DNA of 64,000 nt from Microbispora siamensis (lineage in GTDB: Bacteria > Actinomycetota > Actinomycetes > Streptosporangiales > Streptosporangiaceae): the NCBI RefSeq assembly GCF_016863095.1, contig NZ_BOOF01000028.1, forward strand, positions 62,001 to 126,000, in the 5' to 3' direction. The first letter of the stretch is position 1. Each line of letters opens with the position of its first letter. Both the position numbers and the translations under genes were made by a program. This document shows, piece after piece, positions 48,399 through 56,382 of the stretch. A model generated the notes under the pieces. It saw only the letters and a list, made by a program, of their open reading frames with translations, ran no database searches and was not told the DNA's origin.

Positions 48399-48689
48399 AT
48401 GAGCGACCAGCCGCCCGAGTGGGCGAGAAATCTTGAGAAGGCGGCGATCGAGGCGGCCAGGGCCGTCGAACGCGCCGGCCGGGCACTCGGCAAGGCGGTG
48501 GAGCAGGCACAGCGCACCGCCAAGGCCCAGGCGGCGATGGCGGCCGCCTACCAGGCGGACCTGGAGGGACTGGAGAACGTGCTGCGGGCCCTTCCCGCGG
48601 AGCAGGTCAGGGACATCTCGGCGGCCGCGGCGGTGGTGACGGCGACCGCCGACCAGGTGCTGGCCCAGACGCCGAAGGACGACCTCTGA
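48399..48689 (+). CDS. Small alanine-rich helical protein of unknown function
   Basis: The 96-residue protein starts at an ATG behind AGAGGA. It is highly helical, with heptad-like Ala/Glu/Arg spacing (RNLEKAAIEAARAVERAGRA, LGKAVEQAQRTAKAQAAMAA). It ends with AAVVTATADQVLAQTPKDDL. A coiled coil or helical bundle is likely. There is no signal or TM. No family is recognised. It lies alone between the amidase and a DedA gene. Confidence 0.6.
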   Translation: MSDQPPEWARNLEKAAIEAARAVERAGRALGKAVEQAQRTAKAQAAMAAAYQADLEGLENVLRALPAEQVRDISAAAAVVTATADQVLAQTPKDDL

Positions 48690-48735
48690 GCCGGTGCGGC
48701 TCCCCGAATCGGCCGATCTGAAACCGGGACAGATA

Positions 48736-48777
48736 TCCACAACCTGTGGACGACGATCCAGACCTGTGGTTTCCACA
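48736..48777. promoter_or_regulatory. Two adjacent TGTGG-containing inverted repeats upstream of dedA
   Basis: TCCACA-ACC-TGTGGA (48736-48750) and TGTGG-TTT-CCACA (48765-48777) are two compact palindromes with centres 28 bp apart. They lie 90-130 nt before the DedA start. The arms share the TGTGG/CCACA core, suggesting one regulator binding twice. They also resemble, but do not match, DnaA boxes. Confidence 0.4.
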
Positions 48778-48864
48778 CCCCTGGGCCGGGGTGCACCGGA
48801 GGGATCCCGGCGGCGCTCCTCATGGTGACCGCATCGTCCGGCTTCTGGCGTTAGCGTCACCTGC

Positions 48865-49503
48865 ATGGAAACCGCGGAAATCGGAGGGATCGCCGGGTGG
48901 GCGATGGAGCTCACCGAACGCCTGGGTGCGCCGGGCGCCGGCGTCGCGATCGCCCTGGAGAACCTGTTCCCGCCGCTGCCCAGCGAGGTCATCCTGCCGC
49001 TCGCCGGGTTCACCGCCGCGCGTGGGGACATGAGCCTGGTCGCCGCCCTCCTGTGGACGACCGCGGGCTCCGTCGTGGGTGCGCTCGCGCTGTACTGCGT
49101 GGGCGCGCTGCTCGGCCGGGAGCGTACGGTGGCCATCGCGACGCGTCTGCCGCTGGTCAAGATCTCCGACATCGAGAAGGCGGAGGCGTGGTTCGCCCGG
49201 CATGGTGTGAAGACGGTGTTCTTCGGGCGCATGATCCCGATCTTTCGCAGTCTGATCTCGGTCCCCGCCGGGGTGGAACGCATGCCGCTCGGCACCTTCC
49301 TCCTGTTCACCACGCTCGGCAGTCTGATCTGGAACACCGTGTTCGTGCTGGCGGGTTACCTGCTCGGCGAGAACTGGCACCTCGTCGAGGAGTACATGGG
49401 GATCGTGTCCAAGGTGGTCGCGGCGGCCGTCGTGCTCGTCGTCGTCCGGTTCGTGGCCGTACGGATGCGGGAACGGCGCGGCCAGGGACGCCATGTCCGT
49501 TGA
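48865..49503 (+). CDS. DedA family membrane protein
   Basis: The 212-residue protein has DedA features: ENLFPPLPSEVILPLAGFTA, the re-entrant or amphipathic region WFARHGVKTVFFGRMIPIFR, and VPAGVERMPLGTFLLFTTLG. It has about five TM segments. DedA-superfamily proteins are implicated in undecaprenyl phosphate or lipid flipping and envelope homeostasis. ATG is chosen at the first in-frame start that leaves the standard N-terminus. Confidence 0.88.
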   Translation: METAEIGGIAGWAMELTERLGAPGAGVAIALENLFPPLPSEVILPLAGFTAARGDMSLVAALLWTTAGSVVGALALYCVGALLGRERTVAIATRLPLVKISDIEKAEAWFARHGVKTVFFGRMIPIFRSLISVPAGVERMPLGTFLLFTTLGSLIWNTVFVLAGYLLGENWHLVEEYMGIVSKVVAAAVVLVVVRFVAVRMRERRGQGRHVR

Positions 49504-49578
49504 CCAGCCGCTTCCCGCGTAGGCCCGCCGTCCCGCGCGGCGCGAACCGCCGCGCGACGACGGGTGGGGTCGAGTGGG

Positions 49579-50310
49579 TCAGCGTCGCGCGGTGTCGAAT
49601 GCGCCGGCGTCGCCCATGAGGTCCGCGCGCTTGGCCGCGGCGACCACCGAGACCCAGGCCATGGCGACCAGCACCCCGACGCACAAGGTGAGGGAACCGG
49701 CCCGCCCGCCGGACATCGCCCATCCGTTGCCCAGCAGGAGAGCCAGGCCGCCGAGACGGGAGGCGACCGCGTGCCCGGCCCGCCCCGCACGGGCGAAGTG
49801 CCGGCCGAGGACGAAGCAGGCCGCGATGAGCGCGGTGAAGGCCACCGAGCCGGCCGCCATGTGCAGCATCGCGTGCCAGCTCATCCCGGCCGGGGCCCCC
49901 AGCGGGGTGCCCGCGGGGAAGCCGTCCCCCGGGTCCATGCTGAAAACTCCGGCCGCTGCCAGTCCGGCGCCCTCGACGAGCAGCAGCCTCGGCGCCCACG
50001 TCCCTCCGGGAGTGCCGCGCATGACCCTGCGCAGTCCGATCGCCCCGGCGACCGTCAGGAGGGCGGTGATCCAGAAGTTGCCGATCTGCAGCCAGCCGAG
50101 ATCGCCGGTGCTGAGCATGCTGAGCGGGTGACGGAGCAGGTCGAACCCCTCGCGGGTGAACGCCTGCGTCAGCGAGACGACCCCGAAGACGGGCGTGGTG
50201 AGCACGGCGCAGGTGAGCAGCGCACGCGTCGAGCCCCGCGTGGGGCGCGGCGCGGTCGGCTGCGGGGTGATCTGGGTGCTGATCTGAGTGGTGTCCTGCG
50301 TCGCGGTCAT
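49579..50310 (-). CDS. DUF998 family membrane protein
   Basis: The 243-residue protein has a polar N-terminus of 25 residues and six TM segments (starting LLTCAVLTTPVFGVVSLTQA). The DUF998 signature FDLLRHPLSMLSTGDLGWLQ is followed by IGNFWITALLTVAGAIG and LLVEGAGLAAAGVFSMDPGD. Function is unknown, membrane-embedded. The 5' untranslated region contains three 15-bp tandem repeats. Confidence 0.8.
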   Translation of the reverse strand: MTATQDTTQISTQITPQPTAPRPTRGSTRALLTCAVLTTPVFGVVSLTQAFTREGFDLLRHPLSMLSTGDLGWLQIGNFWITALLTVAGAIGLRRVMRGTPGGTWAPRLLLVEGAGLAAAGVFSMDPGDGFPAGTPLGAPAGMSWHAMLHMAAGSVAFTALIAACFVLGRHFARAGRAGHAVASRLGGLALLLGNGWAMSGGRAGSLTLCVGVLVAMAWVSVVAAAKRADLMGDAGAFDTARR

Positions 50311-50322
50311 CGCCGTTCCCTT

Positions 50323-50367
50323 CTTCGGTGTCCCGGGCTTCGGTGGTCCGGGCTTCGGTGGTCCCGG
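50323..50367. repeat. 15-bp tandem repeat, three copies, upstream of the DUF998 gene
   Basis: Units close to CTTCGGTGGTCCGGG occur three times just upstream of the DUF998 start. The repeat tract may form part of its leader. The rest of the 348-nt divergent gap (50311-50658) also holds the 18-bp repeat below. Confidence 0.7.
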
Positions 50368-50487
50368 CCGGTGTGGTGGCCGGCCTCGCTGACGCGTCGA
50401 ACGGCGGCCGCGCGATTCGACCGTCCGCGCCCACTCGTGCCGCCCGCCTGCCGCCCAGCCCCGTCCACCTGCGGCGTCGGCCAGGAG

Positions 50488-50523
50488 TGCGCATTCCCTG
50501 TCACATGCGCATTCCCTGTCACA
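50488..50523. repeat. 18-bp direct repeat in two tandem copies
   Basis: TGCGCATTCCCTGTCACA is repeated exactly (50488-50505 and 50506-50523) in the divergent region between the DUF998 and YciI genes. A role as operator for the YciI/sigma cluster is possible but unproven. Confidence 0.7.
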
Positions 50524-50658
50524 TCACGGCAGAGGCCCAGGTCACGACGTGTCAGGATCGGAGCGTGTCGAGTCCGGCTCGTCCCGTACGACGTGTAGGT
50601 GACGGCGGGACCGGCGACCGGCCCGCCGGCCGAAGGATCAGAAAGAAGGAGATCGACG

Positions 50659-51009
50659 ATGCGGTTCCTGATGACCACCAAGGGCGGCTCCCGGACGCCG
50701 GACGCGGCGATGATGGCCGAGATGGGCGCCTTCATCGAGGAGATGACCAGGGCGGGCGTGCTGCTTGCCACCGGCGGGCTGGAGCCGGGCGGCCTGCGGA
50801 TGGTCTCCTCCGGCGGCGAGATCACCGTGACCGACGGCCCCTTCACGGAGGCGAAGGAGGCGATCGTCAGCTTCGCCCTGATCGAGGCGCGGTCCCGCGA
50901 GGAGGCGGTGGAGCTGGCCCGCCGCTTCTGGAAGATCGTCGGCGACGGTGAGAGCGCGATCCAGCAGGTGTTCGGCCCCGAAGACGGCCCCGACGCCGGC
51001 TCCCGCTGA
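50659..51009 (+). CDS. YciI-like (DGPF domain) protein
   Basis: The 116-residue protein begins MRFLMTTKGGSRTPDAAMMA, contains ITVTDGPFTEAKEAIVSFAL (the DGPF signature), and ends EEAVELARRFWKIVGDGESA. These small dimeric alpha-beta proteins are genetically linked to ECF42-group sigma factors, exactly the situation here, with the sigma gene starting 93 nt downstream. AAGGAG lies 7 nt before the ATG. Confidence 0.88.
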   Translation: MRFLMTTKGGSRTPDAAMMAEMGAFIEEMTRAGVLLATGGLEPGGLRMVSSGGEITVTDGPFTEAKEAIVSFALIEARSREEAVELARRFWKIVGDGESAIQQVFGPEDGPDAGSR

Positions 51010-51102
51010 CGGCGTGATCAGGCAGGTGTCCGGCCCGCAGGCGTCCCCGGTGACGTACGCGCCGGGTTGCGCGGCGGGCGGGCCGGTGCTGTCATCGGTC
51101 GA

Positions 51103-53325
51103 ATGACGTCCCTGGACGCCCATCGCGTCGTGGACGCGGTCTGGAAGATGGAGTCCGCCAGGATCGTCGCCGGCCTCGTGCGGATGGTCGGCGACGTCGG
51201 CCTGGCGGAGGAACTGGCGCAGGACGCCGTCCTCGCCGCGCTCGAGCAGTGGCCCGAGGCGGGCGTCCCGGACAACCCGGGCGCATGGCTCATGGCCGTC
51301 GCCAAGCGCCGGGCCGTCGACCACCTGCGCAGGGAGGAGCGGCGGGACCGCGGGCAGGAGTTGCTCGCCCACGATCTCGCCACCCGCCCGGACGACGGCG
51401 AGCGTGACGTGGACGACGTGGTGGACGCGCTCGACGGGGAGGTCGGCGACGACGTCCTCCGGCTGATGTTCGTCTCCTGTCACCCGGTGCTGTCCACCGA
51501 GGCCCGGGTCGCGCTCACGCTGCGGCTCATCGGCGGCCTGCGGACCGACGAGATCGCGCGGGCCTTCCTCGTCTCCGAGAGCGCCGTCGCGCAGCGGATC
51601 GTGCGGGCCAAGCGGGCGCTCGCCGACGCGCAGGTCCCCTTCGAGGTCCCGTCGGGGCCGGAACGGGCGGCCCGGCTGTCGTCGGTGCTCGAAGTGATCT
51701 ATCTCGTGTTCAACGAGGGATACGCGGCGACGGCGGGCGACGACCTGATGCGCCCGTCCCTCTGCCTGGAGGCGCTGCGCCTGGGCCGCGTCCTGGCCGA
51801 ACTGACCCCGGACGAGGCCGAGGTGCACGGCCTGGTCGCGCTGATGGAACTCCAGCAGTCGCGGTCGGCCGCGCGCACCGGCCCGTCAGGGGAGCCCGTC
51901 GTGCTGCACGAGCAGAATCGGGGACGCTGGGACCCGCTGCTGATCCGGCGCGGCTTCGCGGCGCTGCTGCGGGCGCGGCAGGCCGGCGGCCCACTCGGCC
52001 CGTACGTGCTGCAGGCGGCCATCGCGGCCTGCCACGCGCGGGCCGCCACGCCGGAGGAGACCGACTGGCCGCAGATCGCGGCGCTCTACGAGGCCCTCGT
52101 CAGGGTGCTGCCCACGCCGGTCGTCCAACTCAACCGCGCGGTGGCGCTCGCCATGGCCTACGGGCCGCGCGCCGGTCTCACGCTGGTGGACACGCTGACC
52201 GGCGAGCCGGCGCTCAAGGGCTACCACCTGCTGCCCGCCGTACGCGGGGACCTGCTGGCCCGGCTCGGCCGGCACGGCGAGGCCCGGGCGGAGTTCGAAC
52301 GCGCGGCCTCCCTCACCCGCAACACCGCCGAACGGGCGGTGCTGCTGCGGCGCGCCGCGACCTGCGCCGGCGAGGAGGTCGAACCGGCGGCCACCGAGAC
52401 CAGACCGGAGGCCAAACCGGAGACCGCGGAGGCCGAACCGGCGGCCGGACCGGCGGATGGGGGCGTCACCCTCGGCAAGGCCATGCGGCTCTTCCTCGCC
52501 CGGCCCGGTCTGAGCGCCGGCACCGTCCGCTCCTACGACCAGACCCTGGCGCGGCTGTGCCGGCACCTCGGCGAGGACGTCCCGCTGCGGGACGTGACCT
52601 CCCACCGGATCGCCGAGGTCTTCGCCACGGCGTGGGGCACGGCGGCGGGCGCGACCTGGAACCGGCACCGCGCGGCGCTGCGGTCGTTCGCCACGTGGGC
52701 GGCCGAGCGCGGCTGGGGCCCCGCCGACCTCGCCGCCCCGCTCGACCGGCGGCCCGAACCTCGCGACCGCACCCGCCCCATCGACCGGTCGCGGCTGGAG
52801 ATCCTGTGGGAGCGGCCGGACATCCCGCTGCGCGAGCGCACGCTGTGGCTGCTGCTGTACGAGAGCGCGGCCCCGGCCGAATGGGCGCTCTCGCTCGACG
52901 TGGAGGACCTCGACCTGCCCGGCATGCGCGGCGAGGTGAAGGGCAGGCGGCACTGGCTGCGCTGGCAGTCCGGCACGGCAGCACTCCTGCCCGTCCTCGT
53001 CGGAGACCGCCGCCGGGGCCCGCTGTTCCTCGCCGACCGCAGGCCGGGGCCGGGCCGCATGCCGGCGGCGACCGACCTGTGCCCGCACACGGGCCGGGGC
53101 CGGCTGTCGTACGAGCGGGCGGAGTACCTGTTCAAACGGGCCACCGGGGACCTCGACCCGGAGGGCGGCGGCTACACGCTGCACCGCCTGCGCCACTCGC
53201 GCCTGGCCCACCTCGCCGAGGACGGCTGGTCCGCGCCGATGCTGATGTCCCTGTCCGGCCACGCCAGCGCCCGGACCCTCCACGGATTCGTCCGGGTCCC
53301 GCGACCTGCGGATACCGTTGCCTGA
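51103..53325 (+). CDS. ECF sigma factor (ECF42-like) fused to a degenerate tyrosine-recombinase domain
   Basis: The protein has 740 residues. Residues 1-175 are sigma regions 2 and 4 (IVAGLVRMVGDVGLAEELAQ, RLIGGLRTDEIARAFLVSES). Residues 175-410 are the SigJ/TPR-like extension typical of ECF42 (EGYAATAGDDLMRPSLCLEA). After an Ala/Glu/Pro linker (about 428-445) the rest (450-740) has a tyrosine-recombinase layout: SAM-like part FLARPGLSAGTVRSYDQTLA, then a catalytic-fold part. His694 and Arg697 (TLHRLRHS) and His720 (LSGHAS) remain. The first Arg is replaced by Pro591 (YESAAPAEW), and the nucleophile Tyr by Phe729 (LHGFVRV). It is probably a DNA-binding, not cleaving, domain. Next to a YciI gene and coupled to a histidine kinase gene. 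Confidence 0.85.
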   Translation: MTSLDAHRVVDAVWKMESARIVAGLVRMVGDVGLAEELAQDAVLAALEQWPEAGVPDNPGAWLMAVAKRRAVDHLRREERRDRGQELLAHDLATRPDDGERDVDDVVDALDGEVGDDVLRLMFVSCHPVLSTEARVALTLRLIGGLRTDEIARAFLVSESAVAQRIVRAKRALADAQVPFEVPSGPERAARLSSVLEVIYLVFNEGYAATAGDDLMRPSLCLEALRLGRVLAELTPDEAEVHGLVALMELQQSRSAARTGPSGEPVVLHEQNRGRWDPLLIRRGFAALLRARQAGGPLGPYVLQAAIAACHARAATPEETDWPQIAALYEALVRVLPTPVVQLNRAVALAMAYGPRAGLTLVDTLTGEPALKGYHLLPAVRGDLLARLGRHGEARAEFERAASLTRNTAERAVLLRRAATCAGEEVEPAATETRPEAKPETAEAEPAAGPADGGVTLGKAMRLFLARPGLSAGTVRSYDQTLARLCRHLGEDVPLRDVTSHRIAEVFATAWGTAAGATWNRHRAALRSFATWAAERGWGPADLAAPLDRRPEPRDRTRPIDRSRLEILWERPDIPLRERTLWLLLYESAAPAEWALSLDVEDLDLPGMRGEVKGRRHWLRWQSGTAALLPVLVGDRRRGPLFLADRRPGPGRMPAATDLCPHTGRGRLSYERAEYLFKRATGDLDPEGGGYTLHRLRHSRLAHLAEDGWSAPMLMSLSGHASARTLHGFVRVPRPADTVA

Positions 53326-54966
53326 GTGGGGAGGAAAGCGGCATACCTCAAAGACGTCCTGCTCTGTGCCGTCCTCTGGGCCGTCCTCGGCCTGCCGGCG
53401 TTGTGGGCGGGCCTCACGACCATCCTGGCCGACAGGTACTCCTGGCCCGAGGTGATCGCGGGCCTGGTGGTGATCGGCGTCGCCGTCGCGCTCGCCCGGC
53501 CCCGGCCGCTGGGGGCGATGCTCGTCACGGCCGCGCTGTGGGCGGGTTCGGTGGCCGTGCGGGGCGACCCCACCGTCTTCTTCCCGGCCCTGGCGGTGAT
53601 GAGCTACCTGGCCGGGGTGCGCATGGCCCGCGCCCGGCCCGCCCTGCTCGGCCTGTCGGCCGCCGCGGTCGTCGCCGCCGCCGTCGTCCCGTTCGTACGG
53701 TGGCTTCTCGCGGCGCAGTGGGATCTGGGCGCGTGGTTCTTCGCGGTCACGGGCATCGCGCTGTTCGGACTCGTCCCGTGGCTCGCGGGTCACGCGAGGC
53801 ACCAGAGCCTGGCCCTGACCAGGGCGGGCTGGGAACGCGCCGGGCATCTGGAGCGCGAGCGGCGGATGCTCGCCGAGCAGGCGAGGCTGCGGGAGCGGGC
53901 GGCCATCGCGAGGCAGATGCACGATCTGCTCGGTCACGACCTGAGCCTGGTCGCGCTGCGGATCGGCGCCCTGGAGGTCGCCGCCGACCTCCCCGAGAGC
54001 CGGCGCCGGGCGGTGGGCGAGGCCCGCGAGGCGGTCACGGCCGCGTCGGAGCGCCTGCGCGACATCGTCGCCGTGCTCAGGGACGGCGACGGCCCCGGCA
54101 CGTCGGACCAGGACCCGACGTACGCGGATCCGCCCGAGGAGAGCGTGGGCGAACTGGTCCGGCGCGCCGCAGCCGCAGGAATGCCGGTCACCCTGCACGG
54201 CGCGCAGGAGGAGGCGCGCATCCCCGCGCCGGCGCTCGCCACCGTGCGGCGGGCCGTCCGGGAGGGGCTGACCAACGCCGCCAAGCACGCGCCCGGCGCC
54301 CCGGTCACCGTACGGCTCGCGCACACACCGGGCGAGACCGTGGTCACCGTCGCCAACGCCGCGCCGCACGAGCCGGGCCGCGGCGTGACGGGCGGACACG
54401 GACTGCGGGCGCTGGCGGAGCGGGTCCGGCTGCAGGGCGGGTCCCTGGAGAGCGGTCCCGCCGGCGGCGGATTCACCCTGACCGTACGGCTGCCCCACAC
54501 CGCCGCCCGGCCCGCCGGTGCCGTGCCGGCCGAGTTCCTCGTCTCCGAGTTCACCGGGGCCGAGCACGACGGCCCCGGGGTTGCGCCGCGGCCGGTGGAG
54601 CTGGATCTGGCGCTGGCCCGGCGGCGGGTGCGCCGTACGCGGCTGGCCGCGGCGCTGGTCTCCCTGGCCGCGGCGGCCGGCGTCGTCGCGTTCGTGCTGG
54701 GGTTCACGGTCTACGAGGCGGCCACCTCTGTCCTGCCGCCGGCCGAGTTCGCGAAGCTGCGGGTCGGCCAGGCCGAGCGGGAGGTCGCGGCGGTGCTGCC
54801 GGCCAGGACCAGGGTCGACCAACCGTCGTGGCCCGAGCCGCCGATCCCGCCGGGCGCCCGGTGCCGCTACTACAGCGCAAGCCCCGAGCCGTTCGGCGCG
54901 TTGCAGCTCTACCGGCTGTGCTTCGCCGGGGGCCGGCTGGTCGGCAAGGCTTTCCTGCCCGCCTGA
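53326..54966 (+). CDS. NarL-type sensor histidine kinase with C-terminal TM and extracytoplasmic extension
   Basis: The 546-residue protein starts GTG directly after the TGA of the sigma gene (TGAGTG). Four to five TM helices (residues about 10-155) precede the HisKA_3 H-box IARQMHDLLGHDLSLVALRI (phospho-acceptor His199) and the HATPase domain (EGLTNAAKHAPGAPVTVRL, GGHGLRALAERVRLQGG). Unusually, a further helix (AAALVSLAAAAGVVAFVLGF) and about 80 extracellular residues with two Cys (PGARCRYYSASPEP, LYRLCFAGG) end the protein. This tail resembles SmpA/OmlA-like domains in outline. The partner regulator follows 41 nt later. Confidence 0.85.
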   Translation: MGRKAAYLKDVLLCAVLWAVLGLPALWAGLTTILADRYSWPEVIAGLVVIGVAVALARPRPLGAMLVTAALWAGSVAVRGDPTVFFPALAVMSYLAGVRMARARPALLGLSAAAVVAAAVVPFVRWLLAAQWDLGAWFFAVTGIALFGLVPWLAGHARHQSLALTRAGWERAGHLERERRMLAEQARLRERAAIARQMHDLLGHDLSLVALRIGALEVAADLPESRRRAVGEAREAVTAASERLRDIVAVLRDGDGPGTSDQDPTYADPPEESVGELVRRAAAAGMPVTLHGAQEEARIPAPALATVRRAVREGLTNAAKHAPGAPVTVRLAHTPGETVVTVANAAPHEPGRGVTGGHGLRALAERVRLQGGSLESGPAGGGFTLTVRLPHTAARPAGAVPAEFLVSEFTGAEHDGPGVAPRPVELDLALARRRVRRTRLAAALVSLAAAAGVVAFVLGFTVYEAATSVLPPAEFAKLRVGQAEREVAAVLPARTRVDQPSWPEPPIPPGARCRYYSASPEPFGALQLYRLCFAGGRLVGKAFLPA

Positions 54967-55007
54967 GCGGCGCCCGGACAATCCCGGTGGTTCCGTACCA
55001 TCGAGGC

Positions 55008-55670
55008 GTGCACGCGATCCGGGTGGTCCTGGCCGACGACGAACCGGTGATCCGGGCCGGGGTGCGGGCGATCCTGGCGGCGGACCCGGACATCGACGTG
55101 GTCGCCGAGGCCGCCGACGGGCGTGAACTGGTGGACGCCGTCCTGGCGCACCGGCCCGACGTCGCGCTCGTCGACATCCGCATGCCCGGCCTGGACGGGC
55201 TGGCCGCCGCGGCCGAGGTGCGCAGGACCGCCCCCGGCACCGCCGTACTGATCATGACGTCCTTCGGCGAGGACGCCTACGTCGCGCGGGCGCTGGGCGA
55301 CGGCGCGGCGGGGTTCCTGCTGAAGACCGGCGATCCGCGCGAGTTCCCCCTGGGGGTGCGGGCGGCGGCCGAGGGCGGGGCGTACCTGTCGCCGCCGGTG
55401 GCCGCACGGGTCATCCGGGGGCTCGCCGGCGACCGGCTGTCGCGCTCGGCCGCGGCCCGCGAGCAGGTCGCGGCGCTGACCACCCGGGAGCGCGAGGTGC
55501 TCGCCCTGGTCGGCGAGGGCATGTCGAACGCGGGCATCGCCGCCCGCCTGCACCTCGCCGAGGGCAGCGTCAAAACCTACGTGAGCACGATCATGGGCAA
55601 GCTCGGCGTGCCCAACCGGGTGCGGGCGGCGGTCATCGCCCACGAGGCGGGACTGGCGGGCGGGCGGTAG
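55008..55670 (+). CDS. LuxR-type (NarL family) response regulator
   Basis: The 220-residue protein has a receiver domain (VVLADDEPVIRAGVRAILAA, phospho-Asp56 in VALVDIRMPG, TSFGEDAYVARALGDGAAGF) and a LuxR HTH (LTTREREVLALVGEGMSNAG, then EGSVKTYVSTIMGKLGVPNR). The start is GTG at 55008 with GAGG close upstream. It pairs with the histidine kinase. The end overlaps the convergent PAP2 gene by 38 nt. Confidence 0.9.
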   Translation: MHAIRVVLADDEPVIRAGVRAILAADPDIDVVAEAADGRELVDAVLAHRPDVALVDIRMPGLDGLAAAAEVRRTAPGTAVLIMTSFGEDAYVARALGDGAAGFLLKTGDPREFPLGVRAAAEGGAYLSPPVAARVIRGLAGDRLSRSAAAREQVAALTTREREVLALVGEGMSNAGIAARLHLAEGSVKTYVSTIMGKLGVPNRVRAAVIAHEAGLAGGR

Positions 55671-56274
55671 TCAGCACCGCCGCCAGCGCCGGGCGCCGCC
55701 GCATCGCGGCGACCAGGGCGGTCGCGGGACTCCGCAGGGCCAGCAGGACCAGCGGCGCGATCAGCGCGCCGAACAGCAGCCCCGCCGCCACGTCGTGGGG
55801 GTAGTGGACGCCGACGAAGACCCTGGAGAACGCCTCCAGCAGCGCGAGCACCGGCGCCACCACCGCCGCGCCGCGCCACAGGGCGACCAGCGCGACGGCC
55901 GCCGCCGCGGCGAAGGTCGCGTGGTTGCTCGGCAGCGACCAGTCGCCGTACGGCGGGCAGTGCGCCACGGTGACCACGTCGGTCATGTCCCAGCAGGGCC
56001 GGCGCAGCCGCAGGACGCTCTTGACGCCCTCACTCGCAAGGTAGGCCGTCACCACCGCGACCGGTGCGAGCAGGGCGAGCGCCATCCTGCGGTCGTCCTG
56101 CCGCCGCGCCCGCCACCAGCCGAAGACGAGGAACGCCAAGAGGATCGCGGGGACGGCGTCCGTCGCGATCTCCGCCGCGTCGCGCACCCATGCGGGGGTG
56201 TGCAGGGCGAACGCGGTGACCTCCCGGTACCACTCGGCGCTGATGTCCGGGACGTCCTCGATCTCGTTGCCCAC
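55633..56274 (-). CDS. PAP2 superfamily phosphatase
   Basis: The 213-residue membrane protein has the phosphatase motifs KSVLRLRRP, SLPSNHATF and SRVFVGVHYPHD, matching KX6RP-PSGH-SRX5HX3D in a membrane setting with about five TM helices. Substrates in this family include lipid phosphates and undecaprenyl pyrophosphate. GTG at 56274 follows GGGGAA. The 108-nt gap before the APC permease holds no gene. Confidence 0.87.
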   Translation of the reverse strand: MGNEIEDVPDISAEWYREVTAFALHTPAWVRDAAEIATDAVPAILLAFLVFGWWRARRQDDRRMALALLAPVAVVTAYLASEGVKSVLRLRRPCWDMTDVVTVAHCPPYGDWSLPSNHATFAAAAAVALVALWRGAAVVAPVLALLEAFSRVFVGVHYPHDVAAGLLFGALIAPLVLLALRSPATALVAAMRRRPALAAVLTTARPPVPPRGR

Positions 56275-56382
56275 CGGTTCCCCTCCGTGCTGCGTCCTGC
56301 CGGTCCGTCCGGCCCCTCGAACCTAGGGACCGGACGGCACGGCGGGCAGTCGCGGAAAGTCGCCGGTGACCATTGACTTTCG

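Noticed and set aside
48736-48777. DnaA boxes or replication origin
   Set aside because: Only partial resemblance, two copies, no dnaA or dnaN nearby.
51103-53325. Integrase marking a prophage or mobile element
   Set aside because: The recombinase part lacks the nucleophile Tyr and first Arg, is fused to a sigma factor, and no attachment site or phage genes are nearby.
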